Of a stretch of DNA of 64,000 nt, positions 46,403 through 56,076 are shown piece by piece. The position numbers and the translations under genes were made by a program. Each line of letters starts with the position of its first letter. The stretch's first letter is position 1. This stretch comes from Jeotgalibacillus sp. R-1-5s-1 (lineage in GTDB: Bacteria > Bacillota > Bacilli > Bacillales > Jeotgalibacillaceae), in NCBI RefSeq assembly GCF_004405105.1, contig NZ_SORW01000053.1, positions 1 to 64,000 of the forward strand, read 5' to 3'. The notes below the pieces were generated by a model. The model had not been told where the DNA came from and did no database searches. It saw only the letters and a program-made list of their open reading frames with translations.

Positions 46403-47497
46403 TTATCTTCTGCTTAAAATATTGTGCTCGCTGCGGAGAAACTGACTTCTTGATTTCGCCATTTTGGCAATTCTCTCTTCCGCCATACGGTCAGCAGCAA
46501 GATAGCTTGGCACATTGTCACGCTTGGCAATTTCAAATACGCGCGCAACATTATCATATACTTTTTCTACATTTTTCATCGCACGCTCACGGTTATATCC
46601 GTAAAGCTCATCGGCCACGTTGATCACGCCACCGGCATTAATTACATAGTCAGGCGCATAAACGATTCCACGTTCGTGAAGAATATCACCGTGTTTCGTT
46701 TCCTTCAGCTGGTTGTTGGCAGCACCTGCAATCACATCTGCCTTTAACACCTCAAGTGTCTGATCATTGATGACCGCACCGAGTGCGCATGGTGCAAAAA
46801 TATCACAGTCAACACCATAAATCTCGTTCGGCTCAACCGCCGTTGCACCAAACTCATCAACTGCACGCTGTACCGCTTCTTTATTAATATCAGTCACAAT
46901 CAGCTTCGCGCCTTCTTCGTGAAGGTGACGGCAAAGCGTAAACGCAACGTTTCCAACACCCTGAACAGCAATCGTCTTGCCTTCAAGAGAGTCACTGCCG
47001 TATGCTTCATTTGCTGCTGCCTTAATTCCTCTGTAAACGCCGTAAGCAGTTACTGGTGAAGGGTTACCTGAAGAACCGAACGCAGGTGAGATCCCCGTTA
47101 CATAATCTGTTTCTTCATGAATGAGGTCCATATCCTTTACGGTTGTACCTACATCCTCCGCTGTGATATATCTTCCGGCAAGTCCCTGAATATAACGGCC
47201 GAATGCACGGAACATTTCCTCGTTTTTATCTTTTAAAGGATCCCCGATAATCACCGTTTTTCCTCCACCAAGATTTAATCCTGCCGCAGCATTTTTGTAA
47301 GTCATTCCTTTTGCCAGACGAAGTGCATCTTCAATCGCATCTGCCTCGGAGTCATACGTCCACATTCTCGTTCCGCCAAGTGCTGGTCCAAGTGTTGTAT
47401 CATGAATGGCAATAATGGCTTTTAATCCTGAGCTCTCATCCTGGCAGAAAACCAGCTGCTCGTAATCATATTTCTCCATATAAGTAAAAATTTCCAT
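46403..47497 (-). CDS. bcd: Leucine (branched-chain amino acid) dehydrogenase
   Basis: NAD-dependent oxidative deamination of Leu, Ile and Val, supplying the Bkd substrates. 364 residues, same as Bacillus Leu[12 protein letters not shown] (37-46), Lys68 and catalytic Lys80 (LGGGK), and Rossmann GVGNVA. Start 47497 after GGGGGAA. Confidence 0.95.
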   Translation of the reverse strand: MEIFTYMEKYDYEQLVFCQDESSGLKAIIAIHDTTLGPALGGTRMWTYDSEADAIEDALRLAKGMTYKNAAAGLNLGGGKTVIIGDPLKDKNEEMFRAFGRYIQGLAGRYITAEDVGTTVKDMDLIHEETDYVTGISPAFGSSGNPSPVTAYGVYRGIKAAANEAYGSDSLEGKTIAVQGVGNVAFTLCRHLHEEGAKLIVTDINKEAVQRAVDEFGATAVEPNEIYGVDCDIFAPCALGAVINDQTLEVLKADVIAGAANNQLKETKHGDILHERGIVYAPDYVINAGGVINVADELYGYNRERAMKNVEKVYDNVARVFEIAKRDNVPSYLAADRMAEERIAKMAKSRSQFLRSEHNILSRR

Positions 47498-47517
47498 TTT
47501 TATTTCCCCCTGATCAA

Positions 47518-48423
47518 TTAATGTGTTGTACAAATCGCAAGTGCGAGTGAATGAAGCTTGCTGTCTGCTGTATCTGCTCTTGAAGTCAGCACAACAGGCG
47601 CTTTTGCACCGGCAATCACTGCTCCGACCTTACTCTGCCCGAAATACATCAGAGATTTATATAAAATGTTTCCGGACTCGATATTCGGAACAAGCAGAAT
47701 GTCAGCTTGTCCGGCAACCGGTCCCTCAATTCCTTTATGCCCGGCAGCCTCTTTCGACACAGCGTTATCTAATGCCAGCGGACCATCCACCTGACAGCCT
47801 TTGATTTGACCGCGGCGGTTCATTTGCGTCAGAGCCGCCGCATCAAGTGTCGCCTGCATAGCAGGATTCACAACCTCGACAGCTGCCAATGGCGCTACAG
47901 CCGGATTCGACAACCCGATGCCATGCGCAACTTTCACGGCATTTTCTAAAATCTGCTTTTTCTGCTGAAGATCCGGTGCGACATTCATTGCCGCATCCGT
48001 CACGAAAATGCTTCTGCCAATAGCAGGCACTTCAAACAAAGCAACGTGAGACAAAACGTTTCCTGTTCTGAGCCCGACTTCTTTATTCAATACTGCTTTC
48101 AAAAGGGAAGCAGTATCGATATGACCCTTCATGAGAACGGACGCTTCTCCGTCACTGACTGCTTTTACAGCTGATAAGGCAGCTGATGCAGATGAATCCG
48201 CATTTCTGATAACTATATCAGCATGCTCAAGGAGATGAGGAAAATGAGAGGCGATTAATTCATTTATTTTCATCTCATCCCCTGTCAGGATAAATCTCCC
48301 CAGGTTCATGGAAAGGGCCATATCGACCGCTTTTAACACCTCGTGATCTTCGGCTGAAGCAACAGCAACGGTCACATCTGCAGCCGCTTCCGCTTTTGCT
48401 AAAATTTCTTTAAATGTAATCAA
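47518..48423 (-). CDS. ptb: Phosphate butyryltransferase
   Basis: Converts (branched) acyl-CoA to acyl-phosphate for Buk. 301 residues, phosphotransacetylase family. TTG start at 48423, 8 nt after AAAGGAG, and only one base after the bkdR stop (TGA-T-TTG). There is thus no room for a separate promoter between bkdR and ptb, unlike the sigma-54 promoter known in B. subtilis. Confidence 0.93.
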   Translation of the reverse strand: MITFKEILAKAEAAADVTVAVASAEDHEVLKAVDMALSMNLGRFILTGDEMKINELIASHFPHLLEHADIVIRNADSSASAALSAVKAVSDGEASVLMKGHIDTASLLKAVLNKEVGLRTGNVLSHVALFEVPAIGRSIFVTDAAMNVAPDLQQKKQILENAVKVAHGIGLSNPAVAPLAAVEVVNPAMQATLDAAALTQMNRRGQIKGCQVDGPLALDNAVSKEAAGHKGIEGPVAGQADILLVPNIESGNILYKSLMYFGQSKVGAVIAGAKAPVVLTSRADTADSKLHSLALAICTTH

Positions 48424-48424
48424 A

Positions 48425-50440
48425 TCAACTGCTCCTTTCACTCTCAACCTGATATTTCTCAATTTTGTAGTAGAGATTCCGTATTGAAATATCAAGATCT
48501 TTTGCAGCGGCAGTTTTATTGCCTTTATGTTTTTTTAATGTGGATCGGATAATCTCTTTTTCAACCCTTTCAAGTTGATCCGCCAGTGATCCACTCAGCT
48601 CTTCTTCAGGCTCCTCGGAAGGATGAAGAGGAATCAGATGTTTTGGTTCTATCATGTCATCCTTCTGGTCCATAAATATCATGGCACGGCTCAGAACGTT
48701 TTCAAGTTCCCGTATATTACCCGGCCAACTGTGCTCGTAAAGCTGTCTTAGCGCCTGGGCTGAAATCCCTTTAACATGTCTTCCGTATGACTGATTAAGC
48801 TTCTGAATCAGCCTGTCTGATATAGAAGGAATATCCATTTTATGAGAACGGAGCGGCGGAAGTTGAAGTGTCAGCCTCGATAGGTGATAATACAATTCCT
48901 CCAGAAATCTCCCGTCCCCGATGGCACGTTCCAGATTGAAATTGGAAGCGGTGATGACTCTCGCCTTTAGCGGCACTTCACCGGTCGTTCCAAGACGCCT
49001 GATCGTTTTCGACTCCAGCACGGATAGCAGCATCCTCTGCGCCTCAAGGCTCAGTTCTCCAATTTCATCAAGGAAAACCGTTCCTTCTCCAGCCTGTTCA
49101 AAGAATCCTTCTGAGGTTTCCCTGCCAAACAGTGCTTCCATCAGGTAGGCAGCAGGCATCGACCCGCAATTAACCCTGACAAACGACTTATACTTTCTGT
49201 CACTTGCATTGTGAATAGCATGCGCGAAAAGCTCCTTCCCGCTGCCCGATTCCCCTCTGATTAAAACAGTCGTATTCGTTTTTGCTGCGACCTTTGCCTG
49301 TTCAGTAACCAGCATCATTTCATCGGACCGGCCGATAATATCTTCAAACGTGTATTTTGCTTCTAGTGAACGGATGATCCTTCTAGCGCGGTCAAGCTCA
49401 GAAGACAGCTCCTGAATTTCAGACATGTCATGAATGACCCCGACACTTCCTTTGAGCTGACCATTTACGATAATAGGGGCAACGTTTACCGCCACTTCTT
49501 TTTTATTCGGGCCGACAATCATCTTGACCCCTCGAACCGGCCGCCTCGTCTTCAATACCTTCATGTGCATACTTTCGCCTTCAAAGATATCAGTCGTTGC
49601 AGGCTGATTAATAACTTCACTTTCAGAAAGACCAGTGAGCCTGGTGTAGGCGGGATTGATGAGTAAACCTCTTCCGTGCTCGTCTACCACCGAGATCGCA
49701 TCATCACTCGATTGGATGATCGCCTCAAGCATCATCTGAATTTCTTTCAGGTTCGTCATTTCCTCTGCAAGGTCCACAACTTCAGTGATATCTTTAAAAA
49801 CCGCAAAAGCCCCAATAATCTCCCCTTGATCGTTGATCATCGGGATTCGGGTTGTGACAACCTTCGCACCATTATCAAGGACAAGCTCCTGATGACTTTC
49901 CGTCCGACCTGTTTCAATAATTCTTGGAAGACCACTCAGCGGCACAACCTGATAAATGGACTGGTGCATCGCTTTTTCCCTGTCAATCCCGACCATCTCA
50001 GAAGCCCGGTCGTTAAACAGGATAATCCGGTGATCCTTATCAATACCGATCATCCCATCATGGGTTGAGTTCATCACAAGCTCTCTTATGTAGGAATCGT
50101 GTTCCAGATGACGGATAAGCGATTCTTTTTCAGTCAACAGCTGATAAACGAGTGATGCTACACTTCCTGGTATAAGTACTGTGTTCTGGGATCTTGCTGC
50201 CCTCAAATCAATAAAGGTTTGATGATCCCCTGTTACATCTATAATAATATCTGTTTGATCTGTTAAATAATTACGCCAGTCACTTCCGGTCTGTATATCC
50301 ATTGCACGTGCCAGTTCAAGCCCTGGTGCCTGGTTATTCCGGTCAACAACTGCATACACTTGAAACGCATCACTTTCTGCCATTACCTGCAGCAGGGCTT
50401 CCCCTCCCTGACCAGCTCCGACGATCAGCACTTTTTGCAA
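48425..50440 (-). CDS. bkdR: BkdR-type regulator lacking sigma-54 contact residues
   Basis: 671 residues: N-terminal NAD-like/ACT-like fold (KVLIVGAGQGGEALL), PAS domains (about 118-220 and 235-340), AAA+ domain (365-600) and Fis-type HTH (640-663, NKTAAAKDLDISIRNLYY). Walker A GESGSGK (396-402), Walker B VFLDEI (455-460) and sensor II WPGNIRELE (572-580) are intact. Between LFGRE and GFFEQ (437-447) about 12 residues with GAFTGA are missing, and FREDLYYRL is replaced by FLEELYYHL (512-520), removing both usual arginine fingers. First gene of the bkd operon. TTG start. Confidence 0.9.
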   Translation of the reverse strand: MQKVLIVGAGQGGEALLQVMAESDAFQVYAVVDRNNQAPGLELARAMDIQTGSDWRNYLTDQTDIIIDVTGDHQTFIDLRAARSQNTVLIPGSVASLVYQLLTEKESLIRHLEHDSYIRELVMNSTHDGMIGIDKDHRIILFNDRASEMVGIDREKAMHQSIYQVVPLSGLPRIIETGRTESHQELVLDNGAKVVTTRIPMINDQGEIIGAFAVFKDITEVVDLAEEMTNLKEIQMMLEAIIQSSDDAISVVDEHGRGLLINPAYTRLTGLSESEVINQPATTDIFEGESMHMKVLKTRRPVRGVKMIVGPNKKEVAVNVAPIIVNGQLKGSVGVIHDMSEIQELSSELDRARRIIRSLEAKYTFEDIIGRSDEMMLVTEQAKVAAKTNTTVLIRGESGSGKELFAHAIHNASDRKYKSFVRVNCGSMPAAYLMEALFGRETSEGFFEQAGEGTVFLDEIGELSLEAQRMLLSVLESKTIRRLGTTGEVPLKARVITASNFNLERAIGDGRFLEELYYHLSRLTLQLPPLRSHKMDIPSISDRLIQKLNQSYGRHVKGISAQALRQLYEHSWPGNIRELENVLSRAMIFMDQKDDMIEPKHLIPLHPSEEPEEELSGSLADQLERVEKEIIRSTLKKHKGNKTAAAKDLDISIRNLYYKIEKYQVESERSS

Positions 50441-50489
50441 TTTATTTCATCCCTTCTGTTCGATAACGCAACTTCTTGCAACCTTCTTC

Positions 50490-50518
50490 ATTGTACATGA
50501 AAGCCTTTTCCTTGACAA
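50490..50518 (-). promoter_or_regulatory. Sigma-A promoter of the bkdR operon
   Basis: Minus strand TTGTCA (50513-50518), 17 bp, TACAAT (50490-50495); starts about 40 bp before the bkdR codon. Five of six matches in each hexamer. Shares its -35 with the opposing promoter. Confidence 0.7.
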
Positions 50519-50540
50519 TCTTTTTTCTACAGAGCATAGT
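50512..50540 (+). promoter_or_regulatory. Sigma-A promoter of yqzF
   Basis: TTGACA (50512-50517), 17 bp, CATAGT (50535-50540). The -35 overlaps that of the bkdR promoter by five bases. Confidence 0.6.
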
Positions 50541-50572
50541 CATAGCATAACCATGTTCTAAGGAGTAATTGT

Positions 50573-50821
50573 ATGGCAAGAATCGCAGCATTAATCGTCC
50601 TGTTAATCCCCGGCGTTATCGCGGCTTACGGCATTAAGCTGATGCGGGATATGTTTTTCGGTATTCAGGCTTCATGGATGCCTGCCCTGTGGCTGCAGTT
50701 TGTTGCAGGTCTTATTATGTTCATCATCGGAATCGGTTTTATCGGAGGCTTCCTCCTGCACCGGGATCGCAAAAACAATAAAGTGCAAAAACGGTTTCAA
50801 AAAGAAAATAAACGCCCATAG
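50573..50821 (+). CDS. yqzF: DUF2627 small membrane protein YqzF
   Basis: 82 residues with two hydrophobic segments (4-24 and 42-64) separated by a short loop (LMRDMFFGIQ), and a basic C-terminal tail. Conserved next to bkdR in Bacillus. Function unknown. Ribosome site AAGGAG. Confidence 0.82.
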   Translation: MARIAALIVLLIPGVIAAYGIKLMRDMFFGIQASWMPALWLQFVAGLIMFIIGIGFIGGFLLHRDRKNNKVQKRFQKENKRP

Positions 50822-50863
50822 TAAAAGAGCCTGTCTCAGCATTCTCTGAGACAGGCTCTTTTA
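50822..50863. terminator. Bidirectional terminator after yqzF
   Basis: TAAAAGAGCCTGTCTCAG and CTGAGACAGGCTCTTTTA, about 19 bp, between convergent yqzF and the phosphodiesterase. Confidence 0.9.
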
Positions 50864-50877
50864 GTTTCGCAGTCAAT

Positions 50878-51597
50878 TCATTTCTCTTTCTTCAACTGAA
50901 GTGCCCTGCCCGGAAAATCAGTAATCACACCAGAAAGGCCAGCATCCATCCACTTTTGAATAAGGGATACCTGATTCAGCGTGTACAACCTGACAGGGAA
51001 ACCGTGTCGCTGGCAATCGCGCATTAACTGCTCAGTCATCACCCGGTAATTGGCATGAATGGCATCTGCTCCGATCGTCTGCTGAAGCAACAGCGGATTC
51101 ACTCCTTTTTTATTGTAAATAAAGGCGACTTCAGATGGGGAATCCAGCTTTTTCAGCGTTGTGACACTGTCGAGGTTGAAGGAGGAATACACAATTCTGT
51201 TATCTAATTTAAACTCTGCAACTTTTTGCAAAATCTCTTTTTCCATTCCCTCATAGCGTACTTTATCGTTTTTCAATTCAATATGGCACATAATCGCTTC
51301 ATTTTGCAGCCAGTGAAGCACCTCATCAAGCATAGGTATTTTTTCCGTTCTTAAGAATCGGCTCTTTTTTATTTTCAACTGTCTTAATTCTTTTAAAGTG
51401 AGGTCTTTTACATATCCTGTTCCATCAGTTGTCCTGTTAACGGTTTCATCATGAATGACAACCAGCTCTCCATCCTTAGACCGCTGAACATCAAGTTCAA
51501 TCGCATCACACCCGGCAACAACCGCTTTTTTAAACGCCTTCATTGTATTTTCCGGGTAATGTCCGGAATCCCCGCGATGAGCAATAATTTGAGACAT
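50878..51597 (-). CDS. yqiK: Glycerophosphodiester phosphodiesterase (YqiK)
   Basis: Hydrolyses glycerophosphodiesters to glycerol-3-phosphate. 239 residues, GDPD TIM barrel with His7 (AHRGD), Glu34/Asp36 (IELDV) and His49 (IHDETVNRTT). No signal peptide, so cytosolic. Start at 51597 after GGAAGGGGG. Confidence 0.88.
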   Translation of the reverse strand: MSQIIAHRGDSGHYPENTMKAFKKAVVAGCDAIELDVQRSKDGELVVIHDETVNRTTDGTGYVKDLTLKELRQLKIKKSRFLRTEKIPMLDEVLHWLQNEAIMCHIELKNDKVRYEGMEKEILQKVAEFKLDNRIVYSSFNLDSVTTLKKLDSPSEVAFIYNKKGVNPLLLQQTIGADAIHANYRVMTEQLMRDCQRHGFPVRLYTLNQVSLIQKWMDAGLSGVITDFPGRALQLKKEK

Positions 51598-51671
51598 AAA
51601 GTATCCCCCTTCCGTTAGTAACTGTATTCCCCGCAAATTTACAATATACGCGTCTTTAGCTGCTTACAGGC

Positions 51672-51706
51672 ATAAAAAAACAAGCCGCAGCCCATTGACT
51701 AACGAC
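51672..51706 (-). terminator. Terminator after spo0A
   Basis: AACAAG.CG...CG.CTTGTT followed by TTTTTATG on the minus strand. Confidence 0.8.
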
Positions 51707-51716
51707 TTGTTCGTAT

Positions 51717-52502
51717 TCAGCTTGCTTTATGCTCTAGTCTCAGCTTATCAGCCACCATCGCAATGAATTCTGAATTGGTTGGCTTTGATTTCACTGCGGA
51801 AACGGTGTAGCCGAAAAGATTTGAAATCGCTTCAACATTGCCGCGGTTCCAGGCTACTTCAATCGCGTGACGGATGGCACGCTCCACGCGGGATGATGTT
51901 GTATTGTATTTTTTCGCAATATCAGGATACAGAATTTTTGTGATGGAGCCAAGCAATTCAATATCATGATACACCATTGAAATGGCTTCTCTTAAGTACA
52001 TGTAACCCTTAATGTGAGCAGGCACACCAATTTCATGAATCACACCTGTAATACTTGCGTCCAGATTTGGTTTTCTTTGAGGCGATTTAACGGGCTTTGA
52101 AGAGTTCGATCGCGATAGTGGATTCTTTTTACCCTGAACCTGTCTGATTGTCTGAACAAGATTTTCCATATCAAAAGGCTTCAGGATAAAATAAGAGGCA
52201 CCCAGCTCAACCGCTTTCGTTGTGACATCTTCCTGACCAAAAGCAGTCAGCATGATCACGTTTGGTTGTTTATCCAGGTCCATTTCCTTCAGTCTCTGCA
52301 GAGCATTTAGTCCGTCAATGTGTGGCATGATAATATCCAACAGACACACATCGGCATCCGTTGTTTCGATCAGGTCAAGAAACTCCTGACCGTTATAGGC
52401 AGTAGCTGCAACCTCCATATCCGGCTGCTCTGAAATAAACTGTTCAAGCGTTGATACAAGTTCCCGATTGTCATCAATAATGCAAACCTTGATTTTCTCC
52501 AC
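51717..52502 (-). CDS. spo0A: Sporulation master regulator Spo0A
   Basis: Response regulator and DNA-binding protein controlling entry into sporulation. 261 residues: receiver with Asp10/Asp11, phosphorylated Asp56 (LLDIIMP) and Lys in ILKPFD; proline/lysine linker (about 128-148); C-terminal Spo0A DNA-binding domain with [15 protein letters not shown] recognition helix. GTG start after GAGGAGG. Two 0A boxes lie upstream. Confidence 0.97.
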   Translation of the reverse strand: MEKIKVCIIDDNRELVSTLEQFISEQPDMEVAATAYNGQEFLDLIETTDADVCLLDIIMPHIDGLNALQRLKEMDLDKQPNVIMLTAFGQEDVTTKAVELGASYFILKPFDMENLVQTIRQVQGKKNPLSRSNSSKPVKSPQRKPNLDASITGVIHEIGVPAHIKGYMYLREAISMVYHDIELLGSITKILYPDIAKKYNTTSSRVERAIRHAIEVAWNRGNVEAISNLFGYTVSAVKSKPTNSEFIAMVADKLRLEHKAS

Positions 52503-52542
52503 CCAAAATTCCTCCTCAAATTAAATTGCCTTTGAATAAGGG

Positions 52543-52549
52543 TTCGACA
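52543..52549 (-). promoter_or_regulatory. 0A box proximal to spo0A
   Basis: TGTCGAA on the minus strand, an exact Spo0A-P box, 41 bp before the GTG. Suggests autoregulation as in B. subtilis. Confidence 0.6.
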
Positions 52550-52663
52550 CTAATTGTTAATCCCCTTTTTTATCTTATAATATTTTTCATAAAAATAGGG
52601 GTTTTCTCCAAAATCCTTTAAGAAACTTTATTTTTCGATATATTTCAACATAATTAAACATAT

Positions 52664-52670
52664 TGTCGAA
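52664..52670 (+). promoter_or_regulatory. 0A box distal to spo0A
   Basis: Exact TGTCGAA on the plus strand, 162 bp before the start. A near match TTCGATA is at 52634-52640. The rest of the 274-bp gap is AT-rich; I could not fix the sigma-H promoter. Confidence 0.5.
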
Positions 52671-52737
52671 TTACTTTTATGTAGTGTAACATCCTTTTGA
52701 AAAAAATACCACCCCTCCTCCTGATTTATTAAAAATC

Positions 52738-52765
52738 AGCCCTGTCTGACTGTTTGGACAGGGCT
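52738..52765 (-). terminator. Terminator after spoIVB
   Basis: AGCCCTGTC...GACAGGGCT with TGATTTTTAATAA downstream on the minus strand. Confidence 0.8.
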
Positions 52766-52776
52766 TACGATCATGA

Positions 52777-53793
52777 TCAGGAAACTTTTTCTTCACTCTT
52801 CAGCATATCATCTATAAATAGAGCATAACCGGAATGAGGATCATGGATGAGCACATGTGACACTGCACCAGCGATTTTATCGTTTTGAATGACCGGACTT
52901 CCGCTCATCCCCTGTATAATGCCACCCGTTTCATCAAGCAGCCTTTGATCCGTCACCTTAATCATCATTCCCCTGCCGCCCCCTGGGATTTCTGCATCAA
53001 GATGAACAATTTCGATCTCAAAAGCTTCAATCTGATGATTTTTAATGACCGTCAGGATTTCTGCCTTCCCAGGTTGTATCTCATTTTTTGACGCGGTATC
53101 CAGTGGTTGATCAAACAGCGGATTACGGATCGCTTCATATACATTTCCGTAAATGCCGGTATTAACATTCTCCCTTATTTCCCCTATTGCTTTTTCTTCC
53201 GAAGAAAATAGAGCGATCTTTCCGCCTGGTTTACCCGCACTGCTTTTTTGAACCGACTCGATCTTTGCATTTAAAATGGTTCCATCAGCCATCTCAACCG
53301 GTTTTCTTGTATGCATATCCGTCACAATATGTCCAAGCGCCCCAAAACCGAGTGTCGAAGGATTAATATAGGTGATTGTGCCAACTCCCTGCGTTTCATT
53401 TCTGATATAGAGGCCAAGCTGCGCTTTATTGTTTTTACCCAGCACGACCGGTACGGTTTTTACAACCGGTTTCTTTGCACGGATAACCTCAACCTGAAGT
53501 TGCTGTTGATCCGGCTTCACCCCGGCAAGAACACGATTGACATCCCCGGCGTTTTTCACCTTCTGCTGTTCAATTTTGCTGATTCTGTCCCCAACCTGAA
53601 TCCCCGCTTCCTCAGCTGGCGACCCACTGCTCTCACCGGCAGTTACCGGGTGAAAGCCCGCAACAATGACGCCGTCTGCGTGCATCGTAATCCCAATTGA
53701 ATGACCACCCGGAATTAATTCGACTGCATAGGCAAGACTCGAAAACGGAATAATAAACAAGATACAACAGACAAGAACCAGCTTTTTCATCAT
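52777..53793 (-). CDS. spoIVB: SpoIVB signalling serine peptidase
   Basis: Forespore-secreted protease that cleaves SpoIVFA and so triggers pro-sigma-K processing. 338 residues: N-terminal signal/anchor (5-24), PDZ domain (about 35-120), S55 peptidase domain with His155 (GALGHIVTD) and Ser in GMSGSP (295-300). Shorter than the 426-residue B. subtilis protein, mainly N-terminally. ATG at 53793 after AAGGGAGG. Followed by spo0A, the conserved pair. Confidence 0.93.
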   Translation of the reverse strand: MMKKLVLVCCILFIIPFSSLAYAVELIPGGHSIGITMHADGVIVAGFHPVTAGESSGSPAEEAGIQVGDRISKIEQQKVKNAGDVNRVLAGVKPDQQQLQVEVIRAKKPVVKTVPVVLGKNNKAQLGLYIRNETQGVGTITYINPSTLGFGALGHIVTDMHTRKPVEMADGTILNAKIESVQKSSAGKPGGKIALFSSEEKAIGEIRENVNTGIYGNVYEAIRNPLFDQPLDTASKNEIQPGKAEILTVIKNHQIEAFEIEIVHLDAEIPGGGRGMMIKVTDQRLLDETGGIIQGMSGSPVIQNDKIAGAVSHVLIHDPHSGYALFIDDMLKSEEKVS

Positions 53794-53857
53794 CTTCCCT
53801 CCCTTCATCGTTCTATCTTAATGTGAGCGAAACGATATCGGATTATAACGCCATGAA

Positions 53858-53892
53858 CATAAAAAAGCCACCCGTAATTGGATGGCTTTAAC
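53858..53892 (-). terminator. Terminator after recN
   Basis: AAAGCCA.CC...GG.TGGCTTTTTT on the minus strand. Confidence 0.8.
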
Positions 53893-53899
53893 TATACGT

Positions 53900-55588
53900 C
53901 TATACAGTTGATTTTTTTATTGAATGAGCAAGATCAAGCAGTTCTTCTGCGTGACTGATTGTTAAATCAGTAATTTCAACACCTGAAATCATTCTGCTGA
54001 TTTCTCTCACCCTCTCCTGCTTTTCAAGCGGCAGGACATGTGTGGTCGTGCGGTCATTTTTAATTTCCTTTGATATGAACAGGTGACGGTCACTTATGGC
54101 AGCCACCTGAGGCAGATGCGAAATACACATTACCTGCGAATGGGTGGATATTGAGTAAATTTTTTCTGCAATCGCCTGTGCCACCCGTCCACTCACGCCG
54201 GTGTCAACCTCATCAAATATGATAGATGTGATTCCCTGATGCTGTGAGAAGATCGTTTTCAAAGCAAGCATCATCCGTGAAATTTCTCCGCCGGAAGCAA
54301 CTTTGATTAACGGTTTCAGCGGCTCACCTGGATTGGTTGAGATGTAAAATTCAATCTGGTCCATCCCATCCTGACGAAAATTCCCCGACTCGGCAAACCG
54401 AACTTCAAATACAGCTTTATCCATATAAAGGGCTTTTAATTCAGAATGAATTTCTTTTGTCAGCTGTTCTGACCATTTCTTGCGGAGCCTTGTCAGGTTT
54501 TCCCCTTCAAGCTGAAGATCTTTTTCTGCTGAATGCAGCTTTTTCTGAAGCTCCTCTAATGAAGAGTCGCGGTTCAAGATCGATTCAATTTCCTCTTCAA
54601 TAGCCGAATAATATTCCATGATCTCTTCAATAGATGATCCATATTTTCTTTTCAGCTGATTAATTTCGTTCAGTCGCTCTTCAATAATCTGAAGCCGTTC
54701 AGGATCATATTCCAGATTATCAAGCTGTTGACGGATCGTCCGCGCTGCATCCTCAAGCATATAAAACTGACTGCTGACAGCTTCGCTTACTCCCTGAATG
54801 TCCTGATCAATATCACCGGCCTGTTCAAGGTTAGACATTGCGAGCCCTACCCAGTCGAGTCCCTTCTGTTCACCCTGAAGCGCATTATAAGCAGTCTGCA
54901 GAGAATCAAAAAGTCTTTCGAAATTGGATAACTTTGTTTTTTCCTCGAGCAGTTCTTCGTCTTCATTTATGGTCAGGTTCGCTTTTTCTATTTCCTGATA
55001 TTGAAACTGGATCAGATCCAGACGGTGCGCCATCTGCTGATCATTTTCAGAAAGTGATCGTATCTGCTTTCTTAAATCATCGTATAGCCTGTATACTTCA
55101 CTGTAATTTGAACGCGCAGCTGAAATGTCACTGCCGCCAAACTGGTCAAGCAAATGAATATGTAATTGTTCGTCCATCAGCTCCTGGCTCTCGTGCTGGC
55201 CGTGAATATCAATTAAAGCCGAGCCAACTTCCCTAAGGATGGCAATCGTGACAAGCTTCCCGTTAATTCTGCATGCACTTTTACCGCTGACAGAGATGTC
55301 TCTTTTCAGTAAGATCATGTCATCTTCAATTTCGATGCCGAATTGTTCGCATCTTTCATAAACAGGATGTGCAGTTGGTACGGTAAATACCCCTTCAATC
55401 TCAGCTTTTTTTTCACCATGGCGAACAAATTCTGCGGATCCCCTGCCTCCTGCAAGCAGCTGGATAGCATCAATAATAATGGATTTACCCGCTCCGGTTT
55501 CACCTGTTAATACTGTCAACCCTTCTTCAAAAGAAAGTGACAACTCTTCAATAATCGCAAAATTCCTTATCGATAAGTCTTGAAGCAT
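53900..55588 (-). CDS. recN: DNA repair protein RecN
   Basis: SMC-like ATPase recruited to double-strand breaks. 562 residues: Walker A GETGAGKS (29-36), long coiled coil (about 155-370), signature ASGGEISRMMLALK and Walker B SIIFDEVDTGVSG. Downstream of argR by 17 bp in the conserved argR-recN pair. Confidence 0.95.
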   Translation of the reverse strand: MLQDLSIRNFAIIEELSLSFEEGLTVLTGETGAGKSIIIDAIQLLAGGRGSAEFVRHGEKKAEIEGVFTVPTAHPVYERCEQFGIEIEDDMILLKRDISVSGKSACRINGKLVTIAILREVGSALIDIHGQHESQELMDEQLHIHLLDQFGGSDISAARSNYSEVYRLYDDLRKQIRSLSENDQQMAHRLDLIQFQYQEIEKANLTINEDEELLEEKTKLSNFERLFDSLQTAYNALQGEQKGLDWVGLAMSNLEQAGDIDQDIQGVSEAVSSQFYMLEDAARTIRQQLDNLEYDPERLQIIEERLNEINQLKRKYGSSIEEIMEYYSAIEEEIESILNRDSSLEELQKKLHSAEKDLQLEGENLTRLRKKWSEQLTKEIHSELKALYMDKAVFEVRFAESGNFRQDGMDQIEFYISTNPGEPLKPLIKVASGGEISRMMLALKTIFSQHQGITSIIFDEVDTGVSGRVAQAIAEKIYSISTHSQVMCISHLPQVAAISDRHLFISKEIKNDRTTTHVLPLEKQERVREISRMISGVEITDLTISHAEELLDLAHSIKKSTV

Positions 55589-55605
55589 TCCAAATCACCT
55601 CTATT

Positions 55606-56058
55606 TTAGAGCATATCAAGAAAACGCTGGGAAATCACTTTTGATTCATCCTCAGTGCGGCAGATAATCAGGCACGTATCATCTCCACAAATTGTCCCTA
55701 AAATTTCTTCCCAGTCAAGGTTGTCAATTAAAGCCCCAATGGCATTAGCGTTACCCGGCAGTGTTTTCATCACAAGCAGATGACCGGCCCCATCGATTCT
55801 TACGAAGGCATCAGTCAGTGTACGCTTTAATTTCTGAAGCGGATTAAAGCGCTGGTCAGCAGGCAGACTGTATTTGTATCGTCCGTCCATCATCGGCACC
55901 TTTACGAGATGCAGTTCTTTGATGTCACGTGAGATGGTAGCCTGCGTAACTGGAAATCCTGCATTTTTGAGCTCATCGACAAGCTCGTCCTGGGTTTCGA
56001 TGTCGTTATTGACAATGATTTCTCTGATTTTGATATGACGCTGTCCTTTGTTGATCAT
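55606..56058 (-). CDS. argR: Arginine repressor ArgR/AhrC
   Basis: Hexameric, arginine-sensing repressor of arginine synthesis and activator of catabolism. 150 residues: winged helix (1-70, [14 protein letters not shown]) and oligomerisation/arginine domain with [15 protein letters not shown]. Start at 56058, 6 nt after GGAGTG. Sequence close to B. subtilis AhrC. Confidence 0.95.
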   Translation of the reverse strand: MINKGQRHIKIREIIVNNDIETQDELVDELKNAGFPVTQATISRDIKELHLVKVPMMDGRYKYSLPADQRFNPLQKLKRTLTDAFVRIDGAGHLLVMKTLPGNANAIGALIDNLDWEEILGTICGDDTCLIICRTEDESKVISQRFLDML

Positions 56059-56076
56059 GTTGTTCACTCCGTCTGT

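Noticed and set aside
48425-48600. Sigma-54 promoter for ptb within the bkdR 3' end
   Set aside because: I searched for TGGCAC-N5-TTGC on the minus strand near the junction and saw none. A distant or degenerate site cannot be excluded.
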